Shown here: positions 50,120 to 58,960 of the stretch, piece by piece | Position numbering within the stretch: position 1 is the first letter of the stretch | Layout of the letters: each line of letters starts with the position of its first letter | Assembly: GCA_024637295.1 (NCBI GenBank) | Contig: JAGXFL010000001.1 | Location: 62,001-126,000, forward strand | Direction of reading: 5' to 3' | Length of the DNA stretch: 64,000 nt | Origin: Sulfuricurvum sp. | Lineage (GTDB): Bacteria; Campylobacterota; Campylobacteria; Campylobacterales; Sulfurimonadaceae | Notes under the pieces: generated by a model | Database searches by the model: none | The model's input: only the letters and a program-made list of their open reading frames with translations | What the model was told of the DNA's origin: nothing | Program-made: the position numbers and the translations under genes

Positions 50120-51187
50120 TTATCGTTTTGTAGTTGCGATAGTATCAATCATTTCGGAAGCTATCTTGCTTCCGATAGTGTAATTCAATGAAAGGTACTT
50201 AGTTATCGTGTTGGGATCGTTGTGTCCTAGCGCACCGCTCAGGTGGATCGATTCAACCCCTCGCTCTGCCATCGCCGATACAATTAAATTTCTTGTGTAA
50301 TGAAGTGTAAAGTGATAGCCAGTTTTTTCCCTGATTTTCAAAGTTTGTTTATAGATAGAGTTCATCCGCTTTCCAGTTCTTTTTGACGGAAATAATAACC
50401 CCTCAGATGGCATAAATTCCATTATTGCGGCTTTTACTTCATGATCTAGGTACATCTTTTGATCTTCTTGGTTCTTTGTATCTCGTAAAATATAATAGTT
50501 TTGATCCAATATGACATCTTCGACCCTCAAATCAAATATCTCACCACGTCGTCGCCCTTGGAGAGCAAGTAAAAAAAATGCACGATAGAAGGGGTTATTA
50601 GCGTAAAGCTCAATAATCGCGTCATGGACTATTTTTACTTGCTTTGAAGCATCAGAAACTATTTTTTTTGTTTTTGGAACTTTAATATGAACATCTTCAC
50701 ATGGATTGTAAAACATAACACGATTGGCTCTTGCTATACGGAATGCAGGCGATAAAATTTCTACAACTTGTTTTGCTGTTTTTGGAGCCGCACCATTTTT
50801 GATGAGATTGTCTACTATTTTTTGGATTTGATCGGGAATAATGGTTGCAATTTTTTTGTTTCCGAGTTCTCTTTGGACATTACGCTTGTAATATGATTTT
50901 CGATTTTTTTTATAGTCACCTTCGTCTAAAGTTTCAAAATATTTTTCCACCATGTCATCTACTGTAGCATCAACACTAATGCCGGCTTCAACTTTATTTT
51001 TTATTTCTAGGAATTCTCTTTGAGCTATTGATATGAGATCACGTTTGCCTAAATCTTTTTCTGATAGGTCTATAATGCCACGGTATTGCTTTTTCTCAAA
51101 CTCAAATCGATACCAAAAACGGGTGAAATTATGATTGGCTTTTAAGTTTTTCATTACTACATTGTCAAACTGCTCTTTTGGAGGCAT
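50120..51187 (-). CDS. int: Tyrosine-recombinase integrase of the island
   Basis: Site-specific recombinase that inserts and excises the island. Catalytic residues are visible in the 355-residue form: Arg214 in GRRRGEIF, His296 and Arg299 in LHYTRN, His322 in ALGHND and Tyr331 in ITKYLS. The N-terminal 180 residues hold the arm-binding and core-binding parts. ATG 51187 is preceded by AAAGGATT; a longer frame starts at 51241 and passes through the right arm repeats. The gene points away from the adjacent right end. Confidence 0.92.
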   Translation of the reverse strand: MPPKEQFDNVVMKNLKANHNFTRFWYRFEFEKKQYRGIIDLSEKDLGKRDLISIAQREFLEIKNKVEAGISVDATVDDMVEKYFETLDEGDYKKNRKSYYKRNVQRELGNKKIATIIPDQIQKIVDNLIKNGAAPKTAKQVVEILSPAFRIARANRVMFYNPCEDVHIKVPKTKKIVSDASKQVKIVHDAIIELYANNPFYRAFFLLALQGRRRGEIFDLRVEDVILDQNYYILRDTKNQEDQKMYLDHEVKAAIMEFMPSEGLLFPSKRTGKRMNSIYKQTLKIREKTGYHFTLHYTRNLIVSAMAERGVESIHLSGALGHNDPNTITKYLSLNYTIGSKIASEMIDTIATTKR

Positions 51188-51200
51188 AGGAATCCTTTTT

Positions 51201-51220
51201 GGTGACGGGTAAGGTGACGG
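51201..51220 (+). repeat. Right paired GGTGACGG repeats (candidate integrase arm sites)
   Basis: GGTGACGG at 51201-51208 and 51213-51220, 12-bp period, just upstream of the integrase start and 107 bp inside the right core. Same sequence, spacing and orientation as the left pair (39948-39967). Confidence 0.6.
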
Positions 51221-51326
51221 CTTAGTAATGAATGATAGCATATTTTAATTAACTAGTATGAGATTGTACGCCCTTTTTATGGACTATACTGAGGGGATTA
51301 AATTGAGAATTATAATAGTAAAATTA

Positions 51327-51337
51327 GCTCATAACGG
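51327..51337 (+). repeat. attR core, 11 bp
   Basis: GCTCATAACGG identical to the left core 39716-39726; start of the 3' part of the split tRNA. Confidence 0.85.
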
Positions 51338-51372
51338 AGTTGTCGCAGGTTCAAATCCTGCTTGACCCACCA
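51327..51372 (+). pseudogene. 3' half of the CAU tRNA gene split by the island
   Basis: Begins with the 11-bp core and continues with AGTTGTCGCAGG, T arm GCAGG TTCAAAT CCTGC, acceptor 3' strand TTGACCC and ACCA. Its anticodon 3' strand is CGGAG, complementary to the CTCCG of the 5' half (39711-39715) and not to the CACCG of the island tRNA. Promoterless here. Confidence 0.88.
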
Positions 51373-51417
51373 CAATCTTCTTCTCCAATTATTAACTCAA
51401 TGTTATTCATTACACTA

Positions 51418-53355
51418 TTATTTTGAAGTATATAGATAATAATGTTCATGTGTACTGTGTTTGGCATAATACATAGCTTCATCGGCACATTTTAATAGTT
51501 CAGATCTCTTGGTTCCATGGTCGGGGTACATTGATATACCAATACTCAGAGAAGGACTAATTGTGTGTTCACCTATTTGAATAACTTGTTGCGCTTTTTC
51601 TATCAGGTGGCGGGCAATTTGAATCGCTTCATTAGTATTGGAAATTGTTGTAAGAATAACCACAAATTCATCTCCACCTAATCGAGCAACTACATCATCA
51701 GATCTTACTCCTTCTTTTAAGGCATTAGCTACCGTTTTCAGTAAAACATCACCAGCATCATGTCCCATCGTATCATTGACTTCTTTGAATCGATTGAGGT
51801 CTATAAAAAATAAGGCGAATTGCTGATTCGTGTATTTTGCTCGAAGAAGTACTTGGTCGAATTTTTGTTCAAAATAAAGGCGATTTGGTAATTTTGTCAA
51901 TGTATCGGTATGCGCATGGTCATAAAGTTGTTGCTCATATGCTTTTTGCATACTTATATCAGTAAGAATAGACACATAGCGAATTAATTTTTGATTCTCC
52001 TCATACACAGCAAAAATACTTTGCAATGAAGGGTATATTGTACCGTCCTTACGCTTGTTCCATATTTCTCCACGCCATGTTCCTGTTGCCTCGATCTCCT
52101 GAAACATTTTGTCATAAAACAATTTATCATGACGCCCTGATTTTAGGAAGCTTGGAGTATTGCCTATCGCTTCTTCTGTTGAAAAACCTGTGACAGTCGT
52201 AAATGCTTGATTTAATTTAATAATCTTTTTTTGTTTATCGGTTATAAAAATAGCTTCTTGTGAATTTTCAAAAACGATGGATGAGAGTAAAAGTTCAGCT
52301 TCTCGCGTTTTAAAATCACTTATATCCTCTATACTTAGCCACAAATAGGGAGTACTTTTCATTTTAACAAGTTCGCCTGTAATTTTAACGGGTATGTGTT
52401 CATCTTTGCTGTTGACAAAACAACTTTCACATGGATCAAGAGTGCCGGTTTGTATAAGTTTTTTGATCTTTTCTTTTTCTTCATCAACGTATTTCGCAGC
52501 TATAAAATCAAAATAGTTGATCGTCTTGACTTCATCTAGCGTTTGGCCAATAATCTTTAGAAAGGATTGGTTTGCATCGAGTATATCTCCATCAATGTTA
52601 CATAATAGTAATCCAGTAGGTGATTTTGATATAAGTAGACGATTGAATTGGCGGGAGTCATCAATCGCATTGATCAAGGGGTTGAGAAATAACCAGAAGA
52701 TAATACTTCCAAATACGGCAAGGATAATGGTAAAAAGCAATGCATATTGTGTAGCTTCAATGTAAGGGGCGCGTATTTCATCAATATCTATTTTTGCTAC
52801 AAGGCCCCATTCAAGCTCAGGAATAGGTATATAGGCTGCAAGCACTTTTACCCCACGATAATCCAACATTATATCGACACCTGTTTGTCCTTTTAGTGCA
52901 CGTCGCATAGGTTCGGCTAGAGTGGATTCCCACGGTACTAATAGCTGGTTTTTTTCATTAAAATAGCGCTGTTTTAAAATAAAGCCGATACTTGCATCAT
53001 TTCGCTGACCCAAAACGAATTCTCCAGTTCTTCCAATCGTTCCGTAAGAGGGATATGTGGAGTTAATTTTTCGGATAAAATTTGTTGAAGTTGCTCGCAT
53101 GGCTTTGTATGTAGCAGAATTATTAGAATTTACGAGAGCTTGGTGTGCAATAATATTTATCATAACACTTTGCGTTTCGACAAGGTCTATTAGTCGGTTC
53201 TTTTGCCGTTCAAAACCAATATTATAAAGTAAGCTAATCGATACAATTGCAACAATTAACATATTAATACTGAGTAGTGCAATGAGGTAGTAAGGTGTAT
53301 GTTTGATTTTATTACTTGCAAAAGTTTCGAGAATACATAACTTAAGAGGTTTCAT
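51418..53355 (-). CDS. Membrane sensor diguanylate cyclase (PAS-PAS-GGDEF)
   Basis: 645 residues. Two membrane helices (near 20-45 and 205-230) surround a periplasmic domain that may be a single Cache type. Then PAS domains (about 245-350 and 370-480) and a GGDEF domain. The active motif is RLGGDEF near 557-563, preceded by the I-site RSDD. The product would be c-di-GMP. ATG 53355 is preceded by AGGA; a longer frame has no membrane logic. First chromosomal gene after the right island end. Confidence 0.87.
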   Translation of the reverse strand: MKPLKLCILETFASNKIKHTPYYLIALLSINMLIVAIVSISLLYNIGFERQKNRLIDLVETQSVMINIIAHQALVNSNNSATYKAMRATSTNFIRKINSTYPSYGTIGRTGEFVLGQRNDASIGFILKQRYFNEKNQLLVPWESTLAEPMRRALKGQTGVDIMLDYRGVKVLAAYIPIPELEWGLVAKIDIDEIRAPYIEATQYALLFTIILAVFGSIIFWLFLNPLINAIDDSRQFNRLLISKSPTGLLLCNIDGDILDANQSFLKIIGQTLDEVKTINYFDFIAAKYVDEEKEKIKKLIQTGTLDPCESCFVNSKDEHIPVKITGELVKMKSTPYLWLSIEDISDFKTREAELLLSSIVFENSQEAIFITDKQKKIIKLNQAFTTVTGFSTEEAIGNTPSFLKSGRHDKLFYDKMFQEIEATGTWRGEIWNKRKDGTIYPSLQSIFAVYEENQKLIRYVSILTDISMQKAYEQQLYDHAHTDTLTKLPNRLYFEQKFDQVLLRAKYTNQQFALFFIDLNRFKEVNDTMGHDAGDVLLKTVANALKEGVRSDDVVARLGGDEFVVILTTISNTNEAIQIARHLIEKAQQVIQIGEHTISPSLSIGISMYPDHGTKRSELLKCADEAMYYAKHSTHEHYYLYTSK

Positions 53356-53562
53356 ATGAAATCCTACGTTTCTTGAGTGGTTTACTTTACTGCAAGTATT
53401 GTAAAGATTAATAATCACAAAAGAATCATAAAAACTAATTAAATCTAATGCTAAAAATTACTTTTATTCTGAAGATATTATAATCATTTGAAATATTTTT
53501 AAAAATAAAATTATCTTTTGTGATTTTTTTGAGATTTTTTGTAAATATGATATGTTTATGCG

Positions 53563-53577
53563 TGAAATTATATTTCA
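53563..53577. promoter_or_regulatory. 15-bp palindrome upstream of the chemotaxis operon
   Basis: TGAAAT-TAT-ATTTCA is symmetric, 73 bp before the cheW ATG in an AT-rich 294-bp gap (53356-53649). TATAAT is at 53479-53484. Function uncertain. Confidence 0.3.
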
Positions 53578-53649
53578 TAGTGTTCCATGACTGAAATGAA
53601 TGGTTTTAAATTTAGTTAAATCACTAAAAATGGTATTGGGGGTATAAGG

Positions 53650-54147
53650 ATGGAATCAAACACGGCTCAAAGCAGAAAGGAGCGGTATCTCACTTTTTTC
53701 CTTGGCGACGAGCAATACGGTATTGCAATCGACCGTATCAAAGAGATTATTGCGATGATGAAAGTTACGTATGTTCCTAAAACTCCTGCGTACATGCGTG
53801 GGGTGATTAACTTACGTGGATCGATCATTCCGGTAGTGGATACACGTCTTCGTTTTGGAATGGATCCAAGAGAGGCAGATATGCATACGACGGTCATCAT
53901 TGTTGAAGTGGAAAAAGTCAATATCGGCTTTATCGTGGATCGTGTAGAAGAGGTTGCATCGATAGATGCTGCTCATATGGGTGAAGCACCGAAGTTTGGT
54001 AGTAATGTGGATACTGATTTTATCTGCGCGATGGCACAGATCGAAGAGAACGTGGTGATGATACTCGATGTACTCAAGCTTTTCGAAGCCGATGAGCTGG
54101 TAAGTTTAGAGCAGATACAAAAAACACAAACAATAGAGGGAGAATAA
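53650..54147 (+). CDS. cheW: Chemotaxis coupling protein CheW
   Basis: Links receptors to CheA. The CheW beta-barrel motifs are [42 protein letters not shown] and [12 protein letters not shown]. 165 residues, typical. First gene of the chemotaxis operon, start GATGG after GGTATAAGG. Confidence 0.92.
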   Translation: MESNTAQSRKERYLTFFLGDEQYGIAIDRIKEIIAMMKVTYVPKTPAYMRGVINLRGSIIPVVDTRLRFGMDPREADMHTTVIIVEVEKVNIGFIVDRVEEVASIDAAHMGEAPKFGSNVDTDFICAMAQIEENVVMILDVLKLFEADELVSLEQIQKTQTIEGE

Positions 54148-54148
54148 T

Positions 54149-55795
54149 ATGAATTGGTTAGAAAACATGGTTTTACAAAGTAAGCTGATCTTGTTGACAG
54201 CGGTAATGATGATAGCTCTTGGTGCACTTGGGTTTTTAGGGTATAACACAACGCAAAAGTGGGAAAGCGGTATTACTGAAGTTGGAGTTGTCAAGCTTCC
54301 TTCTATCGTCGGTCTTATGGAGATGCGTACAGGGATGAATCAAATTGTTATTCAGCAAAACCGTGTGCGATCACTTAAAGATGATCCTCAAATGAAAGAG
54401 AAGCTTGAAGATGCCCGCGAAAAGCTTGTCAAAGGATTTGAGCGTTATGAGAAAGGTTTTGCTATTTACGCTCCGCTTCCTCAAACTCCTGAAGAGGCAA
54501 TCGAATGGAAAAAATTTGAAGAAAACTTTGGAAAATGGAAAGAACAGAGTTTAGCATTTCGTGCCAATACCCTCGTCCCTTTGATCAATAATACCAATCC
54601 GGCAATGGTAGACACTTATTTCCAGCAAATGAAAGAGTTTATTGAAAACAGCCGTGTTCCACGACAAGCGGCGTTGGAGAGTATGGAGAAAATTGCCCAA
54701 ATCAATATTGACGGTGCAGATGCAGCGGTTAATATGGCTAAAAAGGATTCAAGCAGTGCGGTACAGATGACGATAATGATTGTACTGATCGCTTTTGCTA
54801 TCTCAATCATCTTGGCAATCTTGATTATCCGCTCTATCACCCGCTCAATCACCGCAAGTGTTAACTCCATTCGTGACGGTGCGATGCAGATCACGTCGGC
54901 ATCGGATCAAGTAGCCTCTTCTTCTTCATCTTTGGCACAAGGGGCAAGTCAGCAAGCCTCCAGTGTTGAAGAAGTCAGTGCGACTCTCGAAGAGTCCACT
55001 GCGATCAACACCCAAAACACCGATAACGCACGTCAAGCCGATATCTTGGCAAAAAATGCAAACGATTCAGCACGCGCAGGATATGAAAAGGGAGAACAGC
55101 TCTCTCACTCTATGCACGCGATTACCGAATCAGCAGCAAAAATATCAGGGATCATTAAAACCATCGACCAAATCGCTTTCCAAACCAATCTCCTTGCTCT
55201 CAATGCGGCAGTTGAAGCGGCTCGTGCCGGTGAACATGGTCTAGGATTTGCCGTTGTTGCGGATGAAGTACGAAATCTTGCCCAACGTGCAGCCTCTGCT
55301 GCCAAAGAGACATCTGATATCATCGAAGAGGTCGTAGGCCAGATCAAAGAGGGGAACCAAATCGCTCTTGCGACACACACCTCATTCCAAGAGATCGTTG
55401 AACAGTCTAAAAAAGTATCTGATCTGATCGGTGAAATCTCCATTGCCGGTAAAGAGCAATCTGAAGGTATGACCCAAATCAATCAGGCGATGGGACAAGT
55501 CGATCAAGTAACCCAACAAGTTGCCGCAAACTCTGAAGAAGCAGCAGCTGCCGCTGAAGAGCTCAATGCACAAGCAACCTCTATGATGGAAACCGTCGGT
55601 ATCCTCGCTGCTATGGTTGGGATGCAAACCGATGCTGCTGTTGTGGTATCCAAGAAAAAGAAGCCACTGCAACAATTAGAAATGAGAAGCACTATCGCTC
55701 CTCGTAGAAGTGTTACTATGCCTCAGAATAGAGGAGCTTCTGCGAAAGCAGAAGATATCTTTCCTCTAAATGAGGACGACTTGAGAGAGTTCTAA
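54149..55795 (+). CDS. Methyl-accepting chemotaxis protein
   Basis: Receptor of 548 residues with helices at about 13-33 and 207-227, a four-helix periplasmic domain in between, a HAMP-like linker and a cytoplasmic signalling domain. The tip is [26 protein letters not shown]. No CheR-tethering pentapeptide at the C-terminus (DDLREF). It follows cheW by 1 bp. Ligand unknown. Confidence 0.92.
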   Translation: MNWLENMVLQSKLILLTAVMMIALGALGFLGYNTTQKWESGITEVGVVKLPSIVGLMEMRTGMNQIVIQQNRVRSLKDDPQMKEKLEDAREKLVKGFERYEKGFAIYAPLPQTPEEAIEWKKFEENFGKWKEQSLAFRANTLVPLINNTNPAMVDTYFQQMKEFIENSRVPRQAALESMEKIAQINIDGADAAVNMAKKDSSSAVQMTIMIVLIAFAISIILAILIIRSITRSITASVNSIRDGAMQITSASDQVASSSSSLAQGASQQASSVEEVSATLEESTAINTQNTDNARQADILAKNANDSARAGYEKGEQLSHSMHAITESAAKISGIIKTIDQIAFQTNLLALNAAVEAARAGEHGLGFAVVADEVRNLAQRAASAAKETSDIIEEVVGQIKEGNQIALATHTSFQEIVEQSKKVSDLIGEISIAGKEQSEGMTQINQAMGQVDQVTQQVAANSEEAAAAAEELNAQATSMMETVGILAAMVGMQTDAAVVVSKKKKPLQQLEMRSTIAPRRSVTMPQNRGASAKAEDIFPLNEDDLREF

Positions 55796-55796
55796 A

Positions 55797-56060
55797 ATGT
55801 TATTGGACGGTGATGAGCTCACCATAGCTTTGGATATGCCAATGGAGGAGATTCGGGAGTTCGAACAGTTTGTTCGTCCCCGTTTGGAATACATTGAAAT
55901 GATAAAGATTGAAGAGGGAACATGCTTGCGCAGTAGTGCCATTTTGTCTTTACTGGTCAGTCTTAAGCGAACACGTCCTGAGGTTAAGATACCTTTTTTA
56001 GAGAAGGGCATGACTACCTCAGGCTCTTATGGAACACTGCATTGGATGGGACATGACTAA
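55797..56060 (+). CDS. Small STAS-like protein in the chemotaxis operon
   Basis: 87-residue protein, not firmly assigned; the sequence LTIALDMPMEEIREFEQFV and CLRSSAILSLLVSLKRTRPEVKIPFL has the length and spacing of STAS-type proteins. Possibly an anti-sigma-antagonist-like module. Start 1 bp after the receptor gene and overlaps cheA by 8 bp. Confidence 0.55.
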   Translation: MLLDGDELTIALDMPMEEIREFEQFVRPRLEYIEMIKIEEGTCLRSSAILSLLVSLKRTRPEVKIPFLEKGMTTSGSYGTLHWMGHD

Positions 56061-58137
56061 ACAAGAACAAGTCAAAGCAATTTTTATTGAAGAAGCCGGA
56101 GAGATCATCGAGAAACTCGATATTGATATTCTTCGTTTTGAAGAAGATTCGAGTGATTTCGATCTGCTCAACGGAATATTTCGTGGGGTTCATACGCTAA
56201 AGGGCAATGCTAATGCATTTGGGTTTACTCGTTTAGGTGAATTTGTTCACCATTTTGAAGATGTGTTGGATCATTATCGCAGTAGTAAAGAGGATGTTGA
56301 AGAACATCTTCTTGGGTTATTTGTGGACAGTGTTGATATCATAAAAGAGGTGATGAACTGCGAACTTGATGCCGTTGCCGAACTGCCTGAAGGTTATGCG
56401 GATTGCTTACATAGTATTAAGAGTTTGATAGCTTCGAAAAAAAATGCACCCATTTTACCTCCAATAGAAGAAGCTACAGAGACCTTTAGTGATCTGGCTT
56501 CAGAATTTGCGTTTGAGTCTGTGAGTGGAACGGAAGAAGCGGTAGAAAAAAGTATTCAGTTTCACCGTGCGCTTCAAGAAGAGGGGCTGAATCTCTATCG
56601 CATTGAGTTAACACTGGATGTGGATTGCTATAAACGGGGCTTTGACCATATCCTCTTTCTTAATCTTTTGGGTGAAAAAGCAAAATCATTAGAGAGCTTT
56701 TTCGGTATGGAAGAAGTTTCAGCCCTTGAAACATTTTCAAGCGATGTAAACGGGATTAAAAAAGTTCATGTGGTTGTACTGACTCCACAAACCAAAGAAG
56801 AGGTCGCAGAGAACTTTGAGTATTTATTCGATAATGAATACCACATTAGCCTGATTGATCCTGTAGTAGCTCAGAGTGTCATTGAAAAAGCAGAAGTGAT
56901 TGAAGAAATCAAAAAACCAAAAGCAGAAGAGCGAAGAGGTGCGGAGAGAGTGACGACAGGTTCTACTATCCGTATCGACACCTTCAAACTCGATGAACTG
57001 TTTGACTCAGTGGGTGAATTGGTCATTGCTCAAAACTTTATCGCCCAGAATGATCAAATTCGCGCAATCGAGGACGAATCGATTAGTCGAGCGATTGAAA
57101 CCCTCTCCAAGATCACCAAGCGGATTCAGGATCGGGTTATGAGCCTGCGGATGGTCGCGATACGCGATACGTTTGACAAGATGAAGCGGGTTGTCCGTGA
57201 TACCTCCAAGAAGACAGGTAAAGAACTTCATCTCAATGTTCAAGGGGAAGAGACCGAAATTGATAAAACCATGATCGATAGTCTCTCGGATCCGTTGATC
57301 CATATTATCCGAAATGCGATAGACCATGGTCTGGAAGCCGATGCCAATGAGAGACTTGCTGCGGGTAAAAAAGTAGAGGGGAATATCACTTTGCGTGCCT
57401 ATCACAAAAGTGGTAGCATTGTGATCAGTGTAAGTGATGACGGACGAGGAATCAACAAAGAAAAAGTGTTGCAAAAAGCGATTGAACGGGGTGTGATTAC
57501 TGGGGATGAAAATCTAACCGACAGTCAAATATTCGGTCTTATCATGCAACCAGGGTTCTCAACGGCCGATACGATCAGTGATCTCTCAGGTCGTGGTGTC
57601 GGATTGGATGTGGTGAAAACTTCGATTGAGAAACTGCGCGGAAAGATAGAGATCGATTCGGCTGAGGGAGTTGGAACAACCCTATCGATGGTCCTGCCTC
57701 TCACGTTGGCGATTATCGACGGTATGCTCGTTCAAACGGCGGGAGAGATTTATATTATTCCGACTTTGAGTGTTGTTGAATCCTTCCGGCCTGAGCGTGA
57801 GATCGTTCATGTTATCAAAGGGCAGGGTGAATTTGTAAGTATGCGCGGACAGCACATACCGGTTATTCGACTAAGCGATGTGTTTAATCTTTCCACACAG
57901 CGTATTGAGCCATGGGAAGGGATACTCGTTTGCGTAGAAACGGAAGCAGGACGTATTGCCATTATGGTAGATGAACTCGTAGGACGACAACAAGTGGTTA
58001 TTAAGCCATTGGGCAAATCCTTGGCGAAACTCAAAGAGATAAGCGGAGGAGCGATTCTTGGCAGCGGTGATATTGCTTTGATTCTAAATGTTGATGAATT
58101 GCGCCCGCTCATTGAGGGTACTCATGGTACAGCTTGA
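56053..58137 (+). CDS. cheA: Chemotaxis histidine kinase CheA
   Basis: 694 residues: Hpt domain (His in FRGVHTLKGNANAFGF, about residue 47), P2-like middle, dimerisation, HATPase with IHIIRNAIDHGLEADANE (N box), SVSDDGRGINKEKV (G1) and SDLSGRGVGLDVVKTSIEKL (G2), and a C-terminal CheW-like domain. No receiver domain at the C-terminus. ATG 56053 overlaps the STAS gene and is preceded by GGATGGG. It passes phosphate to CheB and response regulators. Confidence 0.93.
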   Translation: MTKQEQVKAIFIEEAGEIIEKLDIDILRFEEDSSDFDLLNGIFRGVHTLKGNANAFGFTRLGEFVHHFEDVLDHYRSSKEDVEEHLLGLFVDSVDIIKEVMNCELDAVAELPEGYADCLHSIKSLIASKKNAPILPPIEEATETFSDLASEFAFESVSGTEEAVEKSIQFHRALQEEGLNLYRIELTLDVDCYKRGFDHILFLNLLGEKAKSLESFFGMEEVSALETFSSDVNGIKKVHVVVLTPQTKEEVAENFEYLFDNEYHISLIDPVVAQSVIEKAEVIEEIKKPKAEERRGAERVTTGSTIRIDTFKLDELFDSVGELVIAQNFIAQNDQIRAIEDESISRAIETLSKITKRIQDRVMSLRMVAIRDTFDKMKRVVRDTSKKTGKELHLNVQGEETEIDKTMIDSLSDPLIHIIRNAIDHGLEADANERLAAGKKVEGNITLRAYHKSGSIVISVSDDGRGINKEKVLQKAIERGVITGDENLTDSQIFGLIMQPGFSTADTISDLSGRGVGLDVVKTSIEKLRGKIEIDSAEGVGTTLSMVLPLTLAIIDGMLVQTAGEIYIIPTLSVVESFRPEREIVHVIKGQGEFVSMRGQHIPVIRLSDVFNLSTQRIEPWEGILVCVETEAGRIAIMVDELVGRQQVVIKPLGKSLAKLKEISGGAILGSGDIALILNVDELRPLIEGTHGTA

Positions 58138-58948
58138 ACTAAGTCCGAAGGAGTTTGATCTTTTCCGCCGTTACATCTATGAAAAAGTAGGGATTTCCCT
58201 CTCGGATCAAAAAAGTACACTCGTCCAAGGACGGCTGAACAAACGGATCAATCAATTGGGACTCAACTCATTTAGAGAGTATTATGATCATTTGGTCACG
58301 GATACCTCAGGAGATGAACTCACATTTTTTATCAGCGCTATTTCTACCAATGTTACCTCCTTTTTTCGAGAAGTGGCACAGTGGAAGTGGTTGGAGAATT
58401 ATTTGCCGGCACTTGTCGCTTCCAAGCGAGAGAAAAAAATCCGTATTTGGTCGGCAGGGTGTTCCAGCGGTGAGGAACCGTATACGATTTTGATGTTTCT
58501 ACAGCATCATTTGAGTGATTTTGATCAATGGGACATCAAGATTTTGGCAACCGATATCTCGGCCAAAGTCCTTTCCAAAGCCATTGCAGGAGAGTATGAA
58601 GCCAAACAGGTTGAAGCACTCCCAAAAGAGATTTCACTGCGTTCATTTGAAAAAGTACGCGGTGATACACAAATAAGCTATCAAGTCCTTCCCCATTTAC
58701 GGGAAAAAGTATTGTTTCGTCTATATAATTTAGTGACCGATCCGTTTTTTTTCAAAAACAAATTTGATATGGTCTTTTGCCGAAATGTGATGATCTATTT
58801 TGATGATACAACCCGTCATGATCTAATAGGTCGCTTTAGCACACTACTACCTAAAGGCGCTCCGCTCTTTTTAGGAAGTTCAGAATCGTTAACGACTCAT
58901 CGAGAGACGTTGAAACTTTTAGGTTCTTCTATTTATCAACGATTATAA
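58124..58948 (+). CDS. cheR: Chemotaxis receptor methyltransferase CheR
   Basis: SAM-dependent methylation of receptor glutamates. N-terminal helices (FDLFRRYIYEKVGISLSDQK), SAM motif RIWSAGCSSGEEPYTILM, and FDMVFCRNVMIYFD. 274 residues. ATG 58124 lies inside the cheA end (14-bp overlap); a longer frame is unlikely. Confidence 0.92.
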   Translation: MVQLELSPKEFDLFRRYIYEKVGISLSDQKSTLVQGRLNKRINQLGLNSFREYYDHLVTDTSGDELTFFISAISTNVTSFFREVAQWKWLENYLPALVASKREKKIRIWSAGCSSGEEPYTILMFLQHHLSDFDQWDIKILATDISAKVLSKAIAGEYEAKQVEALPKEISLRSFEKVRGDTQISYQVLPHLREKVLFRLYNLVTDPFFFKNKFDMVFCRNVMIYFDDTTRHDLIGRFSTLLPKGAPLFLGSSESLTTHRETLKLLGSSIYQRL

Positions 58949-58960
58949 AAGGGTAATATA

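Larger units (their letters stand above)
39716..51337. mobile_element. 11.6-kb integrative, probably mobilisable island in a tRNA anticodon loop
   Basis: Bounded by identical 11-bp cores that split a CAU tRNA gene. Contents: a complete CAU tRNA, AlpA-like excisionase, RepA-like ATPase, CI-like regulator, relaxase, candidate oriT, EexN-like lipoprotein, small membrane proteins, XRE regulator, trypsin-like protease, CoiA-like protein, DUF3800 protein, several unknowns, and a tyrosine integrase next to the right end. No type IV secretion genes were seen, so it would need a helper for transfer. Replication, relaxase and regulatory genes suggest it can exist as a circle after excision. Composition is more AT-rich than the flanking chromosome. 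Confidence 0.88.
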
